DNA of 64,000 nt from Parabacteroides sp. PF5-6 (GCF_029504695.1 NZ_JAQFIN010000003.1:124001-188000), one strand, 5' to 3'. Numbered from the stretch's first letter, positions 24,757 through 33,750 are shown. Notes: generated by a model from the letters alone, not told the origin. Numbers and translations are program-made.

Positions 24757-24775
24757 GGAGAATGGAATATTCTCC
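24757..24775. promoter_or_regulatory. candidate operator, GGAGAAT-N5-ATTCTCC
   Basis: A perfect 7-bp inverted repeat lies between the two divergent -7 boxes of fucI and the exonuclease gene. It is positioned where a repressor could block both or where it would overlap the -33 regions. The binding protein is unknown. Confidence 0.4.
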
Positions 24776-24776
24776 C

Positions 24777-24784
24777 TATATTTG
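24777..24784 (+). promoter_or_regulatory. -7 box TATATTTG for the exonuclease/amidase genes
   Basis: TATATTTG, 20 bp before the ATG at 24804. It excludes the in-frame start at 24753 because transcription would begin after it. Confidence 0.6.
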
Positions 24785-24803
24785 TATAATCAAAGTGCAA
24801 CAT

Positions 24804-25367
24804 ATGAAATTACTCTTTTTCGACTTAGAAACGACAGGTATTAAATATTGGCGTAACGGGATCCATCAGATTAGCGGTGAAGTAGTTATCGATGGAGAAA
24901 CAAAGGAGTTCTTTAACTACAAAGTGCAGCCCAACCCAAGCTGTGAGATTGAAGAGGAAGCACTGAGGGTCTGTAACGTTACCCGCAAGCAGATCATGGC
25001 TTACCCTTCCATGCAGCAGGTCTATACCGACTTTATTCAAATGCTTTCCAAATATGTGGATAAATACGACCGGAAAGATAAATTCTTTCTGGTGGGCTAC
25101 AACAATGCGTCTTTTGATAATTACTTCCTCAAAGCCTTCTTTGTGCAAAATGGCGATCAGTTCTTCTATTCCTGGTTCTGGATCAATTCGATCGACGTGA
25201 TGGTACTGGCATCCCAACACCTGATGGAAGAACGCCACACGATGAAAGACTTTAAGCTGGAAACGGTGGCCCGGCATCTGGGCATTGAATTGGATAGTGA
25301 CAAGCTGCATGATGCGGCTTACGACATCTGGCTGACCAAAGAAGTCTATACTAAACTGGCAAGATAG
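24804..25367 (+). CDS. DnaQ-like DEDDh 3'-5' exonuclease
   Basis: 187 residues from the ATG at 24804. Exo I reads [10 protein letters not shown] (Asp, Glu), Exo II is the region [13 protein letters not shown] (Asp), and Exo III is [10 protein letters not shown], which gives H-x4-D, so the DEDDh subtype. It should remove nucleotides from the 3' end of DNA or RNA; it may be a proofreading subunit homologue or a stand-alone RNase T-like enzyme. There is no polymerase or PHP domain. The stop TAG overlaps the GTG start of the amidase gene (TAGTG), so translation is coupled. Confidence 0.9.
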   Translation: MKLLFFDLETTGIKYWRNGIHQISGEVVIDGETKEFFNYKVQPNPSCEIEEEALRVCNVTRKQIMAYPSMQQVYTDFIQMLSKYVDKYDRKDKFFLVGYNNASFDNYFLKAFFVQNGDQFFYSWFWINSIDVMVLASQHLMEERHTMKDFKLETVARHLGIELDSDKLHDAAYDIWLTKEVYTKLAR

Positions 25368-26428
25368 TGAATAGGCGAAGACTATACCATATCATCGTAC
25401 TGTTGGCCGGACTCTTACTCTGCCTCCCGCTCTACGGACAGGAAAAAGACCGCCCGAAGAACGGAGAAGGGATTTATAGATTTTTACGCCGACACAACCG
25501 GGAAGCCTACTACAAAGAGTTTATGGAGCTCAACAAAGGTAAGTTCGATAAGAACAATAACCTTTTGTTACATCACGACTACCTGATCCCACCGCTGAAA
25601 GAAACGGCAGACTCGGTCGGCACTGCCAAGCCCGTTGCCCCAAAAGAAGAAACAACCGCTCCGGCAATTACGCCTTCCACCACCCAAACAGGGAAGAAAG
25701 GACATGAACCCCTGTTCGGATCCGAACTGGCGGAGTACGAGATTGTCTCTTCCGATCTGAAAGGGGCCACGTTTTATATCGTCTCCGGCCATGGCGGTCC
25801 CGATCCCGGCGCGATCGGGAAAATGGGAAGTCACGTCCTGCACGAAGATGAATATGCTTATGATATCGCGTTGCGCCTGGCACGCAACCTGATGATGCAA
25901 GGTGCCAAAGTACATATCCTGATCCAGGATGTCAAAGACGGTATACGCAACGACCGGATCCTACCGGTCAGCGACCGGGAAACCTGTATGGGCGAGACGA
26001 TCCCCCTCAAGCAATTCGCCCGATTGAGCCAGCGTTGCGATAAGATCAACGCGTTACACAAGCAAGAAAAGCCCGCTTACAGCCGCGCCGTATTCCTGCA
26101 TATCGACAGTCGCAGCATCCACAAACGCATCGATGTCTTCTTCTACCACTCCCGCACGGAGGCCAGCAAGCAGTTGGCACAAACCATGCGCAAGACCTTC
26201 GTTGAGAAATACCGCAAGCACCAACCCGCACGCGGCTTTACCGGAACGGTTGAAGAACGTAGCCTTTATGTGATCAACCAGACCATACCCGTCACCCTGT
26301 TCGTCGAACTGGGAAACCTGCAAAACAGCTACGACCAGCAACGCTTCGTACTCGACAACAACCGCCAGGCCCTGGCCAACTGGATGTGCGAAGGGCTGAT
26401 TATGGATTATAAAAACAACAAACAGTAA
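25367..26428 (+). CDS. N-acetylmuramoyl-L-alanine amidase (Amidase_3), GTG start
   Basis: 353 residues. It begins with GTG inside the previous stop (TAGTG). A signal peptide (HIIVLLAGLLLCLPLYG) is followed by a Lys/Arg-rich region of about 110 residues and then an Amidase_3 domain: YIVSGHGGPDPGAIG (first zinc His), HEDEYAYDIALRLARNL (Glu ligand), RAVFLHIDSRS (second His), and FVELGNLQNSYDQQ (catalytic Glu). It cleaves the amide bond between MurNAc and the stem peptide in the periplasm, as in daughter-cell separation. Confidence 0.93.
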   Translation: MNRRRLYHIIVLLAGLLLCLPLYGQEKDRPKNGEGIYRFLRRHNREAYYKEFMELNKGKFDKNNNLLLHHDYLIPPLKETADSVGTAKPVAPKEETTAPAITPSTTQTGKKGHEPLFGSELAEYEIVSSDLKGATFYIVSGHGGPDPGAIGKMGSHVLHEDEYAYDIALRLARNLMMQGAKVHILIQDVKDGIRNDRILPVSDRETCMGETIPLKQFARLSQRCDKINALHKQEKPAYSRAVFLHIDSRSIHKRIDVFFYHSRTEASKQLAQTMRKTFVEKYRKHQPARGFTGTVEERSLYVINQTIPVTLFVELGNLQNSYDQQRFVLDNNRQALANWMCEGLIMDYKNNKQ

Positions 26429-26498
26429 GCCCCGATTTCTCCCTTTTTGTTTATCTGACAATTTTGTTTTACTTTTACATTATTAATATTGGAACATC

Positions 26499-26831
26499 AT
26501 GATACCTTTAATTGCAAACAATCTTGAAGAGATCATCCGTATAGCAAAAACACATCATGTGAAGGGCCTCTGGCTTTTCGGTTCTGCTGCCGGACAAGGG
26601 ATCGATGGTAATACGTTTGGCCCTGATAGTGATGTGGATTTCCTGGTGGAGTTTGATCCGGAGATTTATGATATCGAACGTTATAACAGCTTCGATATCT
26701 ATATGGATTTGTGTGATGCGCTTAAAGAGCTGCTTGGACGTAATGTTGATTTGGTCAGTACACGTGCTCGCAACAGTGAACGGTTTAAACGTAACGTGGA
26801 GCAACAAAAACTATTTATCTATGCAGCTTAG
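26499..26831 (+). CDS. MNT-type nucleotidyltransferase antitoxin (MntA-like)
   Basis: 110 residues. A minimal nucleotidyltransferase domain has GLWLFGSAAGQG (the GS motif) and DSDVDFLVEF (the DxD metal site). The stretch between GS and DVD is about 15 residues, a little longer than the usual ten. In MntA/HepT systems this enzyme attaches AMP groups to the tyrosine of the toxin's RX4HXY motif and so neutralises it. The partner HEPN gene overlaps by 11 bp (26821), which is the standard arrangement. Confidence 0.88.
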   Translation: MIPLIANNLEEIIRIAKTHHVKGLWLFGSAAGQGIDGNTFGPDSDVDFLVEFDPEIYDIERYNSFDIYMDLCDALKELLGRNVDLVSTRARNSERFKRNVEQQKLFIYAA

Positions 26832-27162
26832 AGTCATAGAGAACCTTGAACGCATAGCCGAGTCAATAGATCACATCGATCAGTTTCTCGGCAAACAGCG
26901 CAATTTCTATACTTATCAACGCAATCTAATGATGCGTAGGGCTATTGCCAAAGAACTTGATATTATTGGGATTGCCATAAAAAAGATCCTCGATATCAAT
27001 CCCGATATACCGATCACGGACGCACGGAGGATTGTGGATGCGCGAAATTACCTTACGCATGAGTATCATCGTGTAGACGAAGAACAAGTGTGGGCTATGA
27101 TTGTGAAAAACCTTCCGGTATTGAAGATTGAAGTAACCCGGATACTGGAAAACGCCGATTAG
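26821..27162 (+). CDS. HEPN-domain RNase toxin (HepT-like)
   Basis: 113 residues starting at the ATG 26821 inside the last codons of the MNT gene; a longer frame open from 26605 is out of context and overlaps the partner. It is an all-alpha HEPN protein ending with the motif RNYLTHEY, an exact RX4HXY: Arg and His form the RNase site and the Tyr is the residue that MntA modifies. HepT toxins cut RNA, often tRNA. Together with the gene before it this is a complete MNT/HEPN toxin-antitoxin locus, a module also linked to phage defence. Confidence 0.9.
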   Translation: MQLRVIENLERIAESIDHIDQFLGKQRNFYTYQRNLMMRRAIAKELDIIGIAIKKILDINPDIPITDARRIVDARNYLTHEYHRVDEEQVWAMIVKNLPVLKIEVTRILENAD

Positions 27163-27172
27163 TAAAAGACTA

Positions 27173-28417
27173 ATGAATAAAAACACCTCCTTTATCTCCC
27201 CCTTTGCTCGTCCGATTTATGTGATGCTGAAGCCGGTGGGGTCGGTGTGCAATCTGGCTTGCGAGTACTGTTATTACCTGGAGAAGGGAAAATTGTATCC
27301 GGAAGTGAAGAATCATATCCTGTCGGAGCCTTTATTGGAGAAGTTTATCCGGGAATACCTGGAATGCCAGACGATGCCGCAGGTGTTGTTCACCTGGCAT
27401 GGCGGGGAAACGCTGATGCGGCCGATCAGCTTCTATAAGAAAGCGCTCGAATTGCAAAAGAAATACGGACGCGGCCGGCAGATCGATAACTGTATCCAGA
27501 CCAACGGTACGTTACTGACCGATGAATGGTGCCGCTTCTTTAAGGAGAATAACTTCCTGGTGGGCGTCTCGATCGACGGTCCGCAGGAGTTTCACGATGA
27601 GTACCGCCGGAACCGGCAAGGGCTCCCCTCCTTTTACAAGGTGATGAAAGGCATCGAACTGTTGAAGAAACACCAGGTGGAATACAATGCCATGGCGGTG
27701 GTTAACGATTACAATGTGGACTACCCCTTGGAATTCTATCAGTTCTTCAAAGAGATCGACTGCCGTTATATCCAGTTTGCGCCGATCGTGGAACGCCTGG
27801 TGCTGCATACAGACGGCACGCAACTGACCTCTCCCGACCAGCAGGACGAACGGATCCGCCTGGCACCTTTCTCTGTCGACGCGGGGAAATGGGGCGACTT
27901 CCTTTGCACGCTCTTCGATGAGTGGATCAAAGAAGATGTAGGCACCTATTATATCCAATTATTCGATGCCACCCTGGCGAACTGGGTCGGCCAGCAGCCG
28001 GGTGTATGTACGCTGGCTAAGGAATGTGGTCATGCCGGCGTGATGGAATTCAATGGTGATCTCTATGCCTGCGATCACTTTGTCTTCCCCGAGTACAAAT
28101 TGGGAAACATCTATACGCAGAGCCTGACGGAGATGATGTATAGCGGCCGCCAGATGCAGTTCGGTGCCGACAAATCCGCCAAGCTGCCCACGCAATGCAA
28201 GCAATGTGAGTTCCTTTTTGCCTGCAACGGCGAATGTCCGAAGAACCGGTTCCTGCACACGACCGATGGCGAGCCGGGCTTGAATTACTTATGTCGGGGT
28301 TACAAACAATTCTTCGCCCATGTAGCCCCCTATATGGACTTTATGAAGAAAGAATTGCTGGCGCAACGGCCACCGGCGAACGTGATGCGCTTTGCAAAGC
28401 AAATCACATCACGTTAA
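27173..28417 (+). CDS. anaerobic sulfatase-maturating radical SAM/SPASM enzyme
   Basis: 414 residues. The radical-SAM cluster motif is CNLACEYCYY (CX3CX2C) near residue 26. The SPASM domain supplies two further clusters through CTLAKECGHAGVMEF, DLYACDHFVFPEY and CKQCEFLFACNGECP. GGETLMRP and NCIQTNGTLLTDEW match anSME enzymes, which oxidise a Cys or Ser of sulfatases to C-alpha-formylglycine in the cytoplasm. Sulfatases are needed to use sulfated mucin and glycosaminoglycan, fitting a gut anaerobe. No sulfatase gene is adjacent. The stop (28415-28417) touches a 7-bp repeat array. Confidence 0.93.
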   Translation: MNKNTSFISPFARPIYVMLKPVGSVCNLACEYCYYLEKGKLYPEVKNHILSEPLLEKFIREYLECQTMPQVLFTWHGGETLMRPISFYKKALELQKKYGRGRQIDNCIQTNGTLLTDEWCRFFKENNFLVGVSIDGPQEFHDEYRRNRQGLPSFYKVMKGIELLKKHQVEYNAMAVVNDYNVDYPLEFYQFFKEIDCRYIQFAPIVERLVLHTDGTQLTSPDQQDERIRLAPFSVDAGKWGDFLCTLFDEWIKEDVGTYYIQLFDATLANWVGQQPGVCTLAKECGHAGVMEFNGDLYACDHFVFPEYKLGNIYTQSLTEMMYSGRQMQFGADKSAKLPTQCKQCEFLFACNGECPKNRFLHTTDGEPGLNYLCRGYKQFFAHVAPYMDFMKKELLAQRPPANVMRFAKQITSR

Positions 28418-28555
28418 TTGACAATTGACAGTTGACAATTGACAATTAATAGTAGAAGAAGGGAAACCACAAAAAACAAATGAGACAAAAGAGAATAGAA
28501 TTATGTTTACTAACTAACAACATTTAATTGTCAATTGTCAATTGTCAATTGTCAA
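28418..28555. repeat. inverted arms of 4 x 7-bp repeats (TTGACAA / TTGTCAA) around an 82-bp centre
   Basis: The left arm at 28418-28445 has TTGACAA x4 (one copy TTGACAG). The right arm at 28528-28555 has TTGTCAA x4. The arms are exact complements apart from one base and can pair as a 28-bp stem. The centre has no gene. Immediately after the right arm comes a 5-bp GAAGY run just upstream of tldD. Confidence 0.88.
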
Positions 28556-28585
28556 TTTGAATGAAGTGAAGTGAAGCGAAGCGAA

Positions 28586-30121
28586 ATGAAAAGAAGAGAT
28601 TTTATTACAACAGGAAGTATGGCCATAGTAGGTTCTTTGATTGCTCCTTCCCTCTTGGGAAAACCGCTGATCCCCACTGGAGCGGATCTGGCTGTAACGA
28701 TTCCGTTTGCTCTTGAACACTTTGGAGTGAATGAAAGTGATTTAAAGAAAGTGATCGCTGCCGCCCTGGAGAAAGGGGGCGACTATGCCGATCTGTATTT
28801 CGAACATTCCTTCCGGAATAGTATCGGACTGCAAGACGGAGCGGTGAATAACGCGGCTTCCAATATCGATTTCGGTATGGGGGTGCGGGTATTATCGGGC
28901 GACCAGACCGGATACGCCTATGTAGAAAACGTCACCTTGGAAGAGATGATGAAAGCGGCGCGTGCGGCTGCACAGATCGCCACGAATCCTTCCGCCTCGC
29001 GCCACAAGGTGCCCAACCTGACGGAGAAAGCCATCCGCCAAAACTACTACACGGTGCAAACGCCATGGGATGAGATCGCAATCCAGCAGAAGATGCCGTA
29101 TCTGCAGAAACTCAACGACCGGGTATTCGCGCTCGACAAGCGGGTGATCAAGGTAATGGCCTCGATGAGCGACACCACCTCGCATATCTTTTTCTGCAAC
29201 TCGGAAGGCACGATGTATTACGACTACCGCCCGATGATCACCCTGAGCGCCACCTGTATCATGCAGGACGGCACGAAGATCGAGAACTCACGCGCTGCCC
29301 GGGCCTACCGAATGGGTGCGGAATTCCTGACCGACGAAGTGATCGATACGGTGGCACAGGAAGCGGTAAAGAAAACGGCAATCCTTTTCCAGGCGATCAA
29401 ACCCAAAGGCGGTGAGATGCCGGTGGTGATGGGCGCCGGAGGTTCGGGTATCCTGTTGCACGAAGCGATCGGCCATGCTTTCGAGGCTGATTTCAATCGT
29501 AAGAATACGTCAATCTTCTCCGATCTGTTGAATAAGAAGATCTGCAACGAACATATCAACGTGGTCGACGACGGTACGATCCCCTTCAACCGCGGCTCGG
29601 TCAATATCGACGACGAAGGTGTGGAAGGACAAAAGACTTATATCGTCAAAGAAGGCATACTCACCAGCTATCTGCACGACCGCATCAGCGCACAGCATTA
29701 CGGGATTGCCTCGACCGGCAACGGACGCCGCGAGTCGTTCCGCTGCATGCCGATTCCCCGGATGCGGGCGACCTATATGGAAGCGGGCAATGTGTCGGAA
29801 GAAGAGATGATCTCGACCGTGAAGAAAGGCATCTACGCCGCCAACTTCACCAACGGACAGGTACAGATCGGTGCGGGCGACTTCACCTTCTTTGTCAAAG
29901 ACGGTTACCTGATCGAAGACGGTAAGCTCACCCAGCCCATCAAAGACATCAATATCATCGGTAACGGCCCGAAAGCGCTGGCCGATATGACGATGGTGGG
30001 CAATAATTACGCGATGGATAACGGCACCTGGACCTGCGGCAAAGACGGACAATCCTGTCCCGTCACCTGCGGTATGCCATCTGCTTTAGTCAGTAAATTA
30101 ACAGTAGGAGGAGAAAGCTAA
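28586..30121 (+). CDS. tldD: TldD-family metallopeptidase with Tat signal
   Basis: 511 residues from the ATG at 28586; a GTG at 28571 lies in the GAAGY repeat. TldD hallmarks are present: HEAIGHAFEADF (HExxxH zinc site), GAGGSGILL and TNGQVQIGAGDFTFFVKDG. The N-terminus MKRRDFITTGSMAIVGSLIAPS is a twin-arginine signal, whereas E. coli TldD is cytosolic. The TldE gene follows with a 1-bp gap and lacks such a signal. The pair acts as a heterodimeric protease in peptide maturation or degradation. Confidence 0.92.
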   Translation: MKRRDFITTGSMAIVGSLIAPSLLGKPLIPTGADLAVTIPFALEHFGVNESDLKKVIAAALEKGGDYADLYFEHSFRNSIGLQDGAVNNAASNIDFGMGVRVLSGDQTGYAYVENVTLEEMMKAARAAAQIATNPSASRHKVPNLTEKAIRQNYYTVQTPWDEIAIQQKMPYLQKLNDRVFALDKRVIKVMASMSDTTSHIFFCNSEGTMYYDYRPMITLSATCIMQDGTKIENSRAARAYRMGAEFLTDEVIDTVAQEAVKKTAILFQAIKPKGGEMPVVMGAGGSGILLHEAIGHAFEADFNRKNTSIFSDLLNKKICNEHINVVDDGTIPFNRGSVNIDDEGVEGQKTYIVKEGILTSYLHDRISAQHYGIASTGNGRRESFRCMPIPRMRATYMEAGNVSEEEMISTVKKGIYAANFTNGQVQIGAGDFTFFVKDGYLIEDGKLTQPIKDINIIGNGPKALADMTMVGNNYAMDNGTWTCGKDGQSCPVTCGMPSALVSKLTVGGES

Positions 30122-30122
30122 T

Positions 30123-31442
30123 ATGATCACAAACGAAAATAAAAAGCTGGCGCAATGGGCCATGGAGTATGCCCTGAAGAACGGATGCCAGGCTTCACGT
30201 ATCAACCTGTATTACGGATCGAACGCCTCTTTCGAGGTACGCGACATGAAGATCGACCGCCTCGAACAGGCCTCGGAGAACAGTATGAGTATCCAGTTGT
30301 TCGTCGACGGACGCTACGGCACTTACTCCACAAACCGGCTGGTTCGCCAGGAATTGGAACGTTTCATCAAAGAGGGTATCGATGCCACCCGCTACCTGGC
30401 GGAAGACAAAGCCCGGACCCTGCCCGAGGCTTCCCGTTATTACCGGGGGGGCCAACCGGATCTCGAAATGAACGATCCCCGCTACCCGGAGATTCAACCC
30501 GACGAGAAAGTTGCTCTGGCGATGCAGACCTGCGATGAGATCATGGGCAAAGACAAGCGCATCATCTCGTCCAGTTCGTCATACAGCGACGGGCAAGACG
30601 CGCGTTATATGATTGCAAGCAATGGATTTGAAGGGGAAAGCCAGACCTCGTACTACAGCGTAACGGGCAGTGTCAGTATCCGCGGCGAAGGAGAAGCACG
30701 TCCCGAATCCTACTGGTACGACTCCTCTTTGTATTATGATACCTTGATCAAAAAAGGCATCGGCACGAAAGCCCTCGAGCGTGTGATGCAGAAAATGGGC
30801 CAGCGCAAGGTAGCCTCCGGATCCTATCCCATGGTGGTCGACAACCTGAATATCTCCCGCCTGCTCTCGCCTATCCTGAATGCGCTCTATGGCTCTTCCA
30901 TTCAGCAGAAGAACTCTTTCCTGTTGGATAAAATCGGCGAGAAAGTGTTTGGCGAGAACTTCACCTTGACCGACGAACCGCATCTGATCAAATCGCCCGG
31001 CGCCCGTTACTTCGACGGCGAAGGCGTAGCGACGCAACGCAGGCCGATCTTTGAAAACGGGATCCTGAAGACCTATTATATCGATACCTACAACGCGAAT
31101 AAGATGAACGTGCAACCCACCATCTCCTCCCCTTCCATCCTGACCATGCCGCTGGGCAAGAAAGATACGAACGGGCTGGTGGCGATGGTCGACCGGGGCA
31201 TCCTGGTGACCGGCTTCAATGGCGGGAACAGCAACAGCACGACGGGCGACTTCTCGTTCGGTGTCGAAGGTTTCCTGATCGAAAACGGAAAGCTCACGCA
31301 GCCGGTTTCCGAGATGAATATCACCGGAAACCTGTTGACGCTCTGCAACCATATCCTTGAGATCGGCAACGATCCCCGCCTCTCTTCCAGTTGGCGCATC
31401 CCGTCGATGTTGTTCGACGGCGTGGACTTTAGTGGGTTGTAG
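30123..31442 (+). CDS. tldE: TldE/PmbA-family subunit
   Basis: 439 residues, the partner of the preceding TldD. Visible blocks are YALKNGCQASRINLYYGSN, GVATQRRPIFENGILKTYYID, and GGNSNSTTGDFSFGVEGFLIENG, typical of the PmbA/TldD C-terminal domain. It lacks the HExxxH zinc motif, as expected for the non-catalytic subunit, and has no signal peptide. It starts 1 bp after tldD. The heterodimer in E. coli processes unfolded peptides such as microcin B17 precursor. Confidence 0.92.
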   Translation: MITNENKKLAQWAMEYALKNGCQASRINLYYGSNASFEVRDMKIDRLEQASENSMSIQLFVDGRYGTYSTNRLVRQELERFIKEGIDATRYLAEDKARTLPEASRYYRGGQPDLEMNDPRYPEIQPDEKVALAMQTCDEIMGKDKRIISSSSSYSDGQDARYMIASNGFEGESQTSYYSVTGSVSIRGEGEARPESYWYDSSLYYDTLIKKGIGTKALERVMQKMGQRKVASGSYPMVVDNLNISRLLSPILNALYGSSIQQKNSFLLDKIGEKVFGENFTLTDEPHLIKSPGARYFDGEGVATQRRPIFENGILKTYYIDTYNANKMNVQPTISSPSILTMPLGKKDTNGLVAMVDRGILVTGFNGGNSNSTTGDFSFGVEGFLIENGKLTQPVSEMNITGNLLTLCNHILEIGNDPRLSSSWRIPSMLFDGVDFSGL

Positions 31443-31452
31443 GCCTTTGATG

Positions 31453-31659
31453 TTAATCGATAGCCTTGATGCGGAAGCCGGCATCTTCGACGGCGGAGAT
31501 CACCTCCGACGCGGGGATGTCGGCTTTGACTGTCAATACCTTATCGTCCGAATCCAGATCCAGCGACCAGTCGCTGCCGGAGATTACCTGATTCAGTTTA
31601 TGGGCGATCGCTGCTTCGCAGGCGCCGCACTTTGCGTTTGTCTTAAATTTCATCATCAT
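31453..31659 (-). CDS. heavy-metal-associated (HMA) domain protein
   Basis: 68 residues with one ferredoxin-like HMA fold: KCGACEAAIAHKL near residue 10 holds the CxxC metal site, and the pattern continues through VLTVKADIPASEVISAVEDAGF. It probably carries Cu(I) or another soft metal to a transporter, or is an orphan chaperone. No P-type ATPase is adjacent. The usual Met before the first Cys is Ala-Lys here (NAKCGAC). It is divergent from YhcH with its own promoter box at 31682. Confidence 0.9.
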   Translation of the reverse strand: MMMKFKTNAKCGACEAAIAHKLNQVISGSDWSLDLDSDDKVLTVKADIPASEVISAVEDAGFRIKAID

Positions 31660-31681
31660 TCTTTTTTCTTTGATTACCCGG

Positions 31682-31689
31682 CAAAGGTA
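31682..31689 (-). promoter_or_regulatory. -7 box TACCTTTG for the HMA gene
   Basis: Minus-strand TACCTTTG, 23 bp before the HMA ATG at 31659. Confidence 0.6.
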
Positions 31690-31714
31690 CGACTATTTTT
31701 ATTCAGAGTTTTCG

Positions 31715-31722
31715 TATGTTTG
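31715..31722 (+). promoter_or_regulatory. -7 box TATGTTTG for the YhcH gene
   Basis: TATGTTTG, 25 bp before the ATG at 31747, divergent from the HMA promoter. Confidence 0.55.
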
Positions 31723-31746
31723 CTTCCAATATTAAAATGAGAGATT

Positions 31747-32196
31747 ATGATACACGATTCACGAAAGAACATGCAGGCCATCGCCAGCCTGCATCCGTTG
31801 TTCGCCCAGGCGATTGCCTTTGTCGAAAAGACTGATTTTACCACGTTGGAAGACGGGAGATACGAGATTGAAGGAGACCGGCTGTATGTCGCGATCAGTA
31901 CGATCACCGGTAAAAAACAGGAAGAGGCAGTATTGGAAACCCACAACCGGTATATCGATATCCAGTTCCCCCTTTCCGGCGTGGAAACGATCGGCTGGAA
32001 AGCCGGCAGCGACCTGCAAACGGTCACCCAGCCTTACGCCGCCGACAAAGACATCACCTTCTTCGGTGACCAACCCACCACCTACACCGCGATCCACCCG
32101 GGTGAGTTCGCCGTCTACTTCCCTGAAGACGGACACGCTCCCGGCATCGGACAAGGCACAATCCGCAAAGTCGTGATTAAGGTAATTACGAATTAA
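31747..32196 (+). CDS. YhcH/YjgK/YiaL family protein (DUF386)
   Basis: 149 residues. A double-stranded beta-helix (cupin-like) family: FTTLEDGRYEIEGDRLYVAIS, ETHNRYIDIQFPLSGVETIGW, FAVYFPEDGHAPGI and a terminal VRKVVIKV-type strand. E. coli YhcH and YiaL are linked to sialic acid or sugar catabolism and the family is thought to act as an anomerase or metal-dependent isomerase. His, Glu and His in ETHNRYIDIQF and DGHAPG are the likely metal ligands. The last residues (ITN) and stop are encoded by an AATTACGAATT repeat. Confidence 0.88.
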   Translation: MIHDSRKNMQAIASLHPLFAQAIAFVEKTDFTTLEDGRYEIEGDRLYVAISTITGKKQEEAVLETHNRYIDIQFPLSGVETIGWKAGSDLQTVTQPYAADKDITFFGDQPTTYTAIHPGEFAVYFPEDGHAPGIGQGTIRKVVIKVITN

Positions 32197-32266
32197 AAAT
32201 TACGAATTACGAATTAAAGGAATACCAACCGGCATTCGTAATTTTTAATTCGTAATTCGTAATTGC
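32184..32266. repeat. AATTACGAATT-type repeat in inverted arms between convergent genes
   Basis: The left arm (32184-32218) and right arm (32233-32266) are near-perfect complements built from overlapping AATTACG / TAATTCG 7-mers, around a 14-base loop. It can form a very strong hairpin between the convergent YhcH and proS genes and supplies the last residues and stop of YhcH. Confidence 0.85.
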
Positions 32267-32268
32267 TT

Positions 32269-33750
32269 TTAGTATGCCCGTGCAAACAACACCCGTTGCT
32301 TCGAGGGTTGGCCGGTGACCATGCACTGGCCGGGTGTTTTGTCGCCTTCCAAGGGGATACAGCGGATGGTCGCTTTGGTCTCCGCTTTGACGCGCTCTTC
32401 GGTCTCCGCCGTGCCGTCCCAATGCGCCAGGATAAAGACGCCGTCTTCGATCTTTTCCTTGAATTCTTCGTAGGTATCGACCGTGATCGTATGGCTTTCC
32501 CGGTAGTCGTAAGCTTTCTGGAAGATGTTCTTCTGGATATCGTCCAACAGGTTTTTCACGTATGTTTCGATACCGTCGCAAGAGATTGTTTCTTTCTCCA
32601 ATTTGTCGCGACGCATCACTTCGATCGTATTGTTCTCCAGGTCGCGGCCACCCATCGCCAGGCGCACCGGTACCCCTTTGAGTTCGTATTCGGCGAATTT
32701 CCATCCCGGCTTTTTGTTGTCGGCATCGTCGAACTTCACCGAAACACCCATCGCTTTGAGGTTGGACACAATGCCTGCCACCTTCTCGCGGATCTGGTTC
32801 AACTGCTCTTCGCTGCGGTAGATCGGAACGATCACCACCTGTATGGGTGCCAACAGCGGAGGCAACACCAAACCGTTATCGTCGGAATGTGCCATGATCA
32901 GTGCGCCCACCAAGCGGGTCGATACCCCCCAGGAAGTCGCCCAGGCATATTCCTGCTTGCCTTCTTTATCGATAAACGTGACGTCGAAAGCCCGTCCGAA
33001 GTTCTGCCCCAGAAAGTGAGACGTTCCCGCCTGCAAGGCTTTGCCATCCTGCATCATCGCTTCGATGGTATAGGTATCTTCAGCACCGGCAAAGCGTTCG
33101 CTTTCCGATTTCAAGCCTTTGACGACCGGCATGGCCATATACTGCTCGGCGAAGGTCGCATAGACATTCTGCATCTGGCGTGTCTCGATCTCCGCTTCTT
33201 CCCGGGTAGCATGGGCGGTATGCCCTTCCTGCCAGAGGAACTCGGCGGTACGCAGGAACAAGCGCGTGCGCATCTCCCAACGCATCACATTGGCCCATTG
33301 GTTGACCAGGATCGGCAGGTCGCGGTACGACTGGATCCAGTTGCGGTAGGTATTCCATATAATCGTTTCCGAGGTCGGACGGATAATCAGTTCCTCTTCC
33401 AGTTTAGCCGCCGGGTCGACCACTACGCCTTTGCCTTCGGGATCGTTCTTCAACCGGTAATGGGTCACTACGGCGCATTCTTTGGCAAACCCTTCGACAT
33501 GTTGTGCTTCTTTACTCAGAAAAGACTTGGGGATCAAGAGCGGGAAATAGGCATTCACGTGCCCTGTTTCTTTGAACATATCGTCCAACACCCGTTGCAT
33601 CCTCTCCCAGATCGCGTATCCGTAAGGTTTGATCACCATACATCCGCGCACAGCCGAGTTCTCCGCCAGTTCCGCTTTGATCACCAGATCCTGATACCAT
33701 TGCGAATAGTTCTCACTCCGCTTAGTCAATTCTTTCAGCTCTTTTGCCAT
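32269..33750 (-). CDS. proS: prolyl-tRNA synthetase (eukaryote/archaea-like form)
   Basis: 493 residues. Class II aminoacyl-tRNA synthetase without the bacterial INS editing insertion, thus the archaeal/eukaryotic ProRS type also found in Bacteroidetes. Motif 1 lies in [18 protein letters not shown], motif 2 in [21 protein letters not shown] and [16 protein letters not shown], motif 3 in [18 protein letters not shown]. The C-terminal domain has IRCIPLEGD and ends ARAY. It charges tRNA-Pro. The 3' end meets a strong inverted repeat shared with the convergent YhcH gene. Confidence 0.96.
   Translation of the reverse strand: MAKELKELTKRSENYSQWYQDLVIKAELAENSAVRGCMVIKPYGYAIWERMQRVLDDMFKETGHVNAYFPLLIPKSFLSKEAQHVEGFAKECAVVTHYRLKNDPEGKGVVVDPAAKLEEELIIRPTSETIIWNTYRNWIQSYRDLPILVNQWANVMRWEMRTRLFLRTAEFLWQEGHTAHATREEAEIETRQMQNVYATFAEQYMAMPVVKGLKSESERFAGAEDTYTIEAMMQDGKALQAGTSHFLGQNFGRAFDVTFIDKEGKQEYAWATSWGVSTRLVGALIMAHSDDNGLVLPPLLAPIQVVIVPIYRSEEQLNQIREKVAGIVSNLKAMGVSVKFDDADNKKPGWKFAEYELKGVPVRLAMGGRDLENNTIEVMRRDKLEKETISCDGIETYVKNLLDDIQKNIFQKAYDYRESHTITVDTYEEFKEKIEDGVFILAHWDGTAETEERVKAETKATIRCIPLEGDKTPGQCMVTGQPSKQRVLFARAY

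Noticed and set aside
24702-24803. Extended N-terminus of FucI
   Set aside because: It covers the fucI promoter box and is not seen in known FucI proteins.
26605-26820. N-terminal extension of the HEPN protein
   Set aside because: It overlaps the MNT gene in another frame; the ATG at 26821 gives the normal HepT length.
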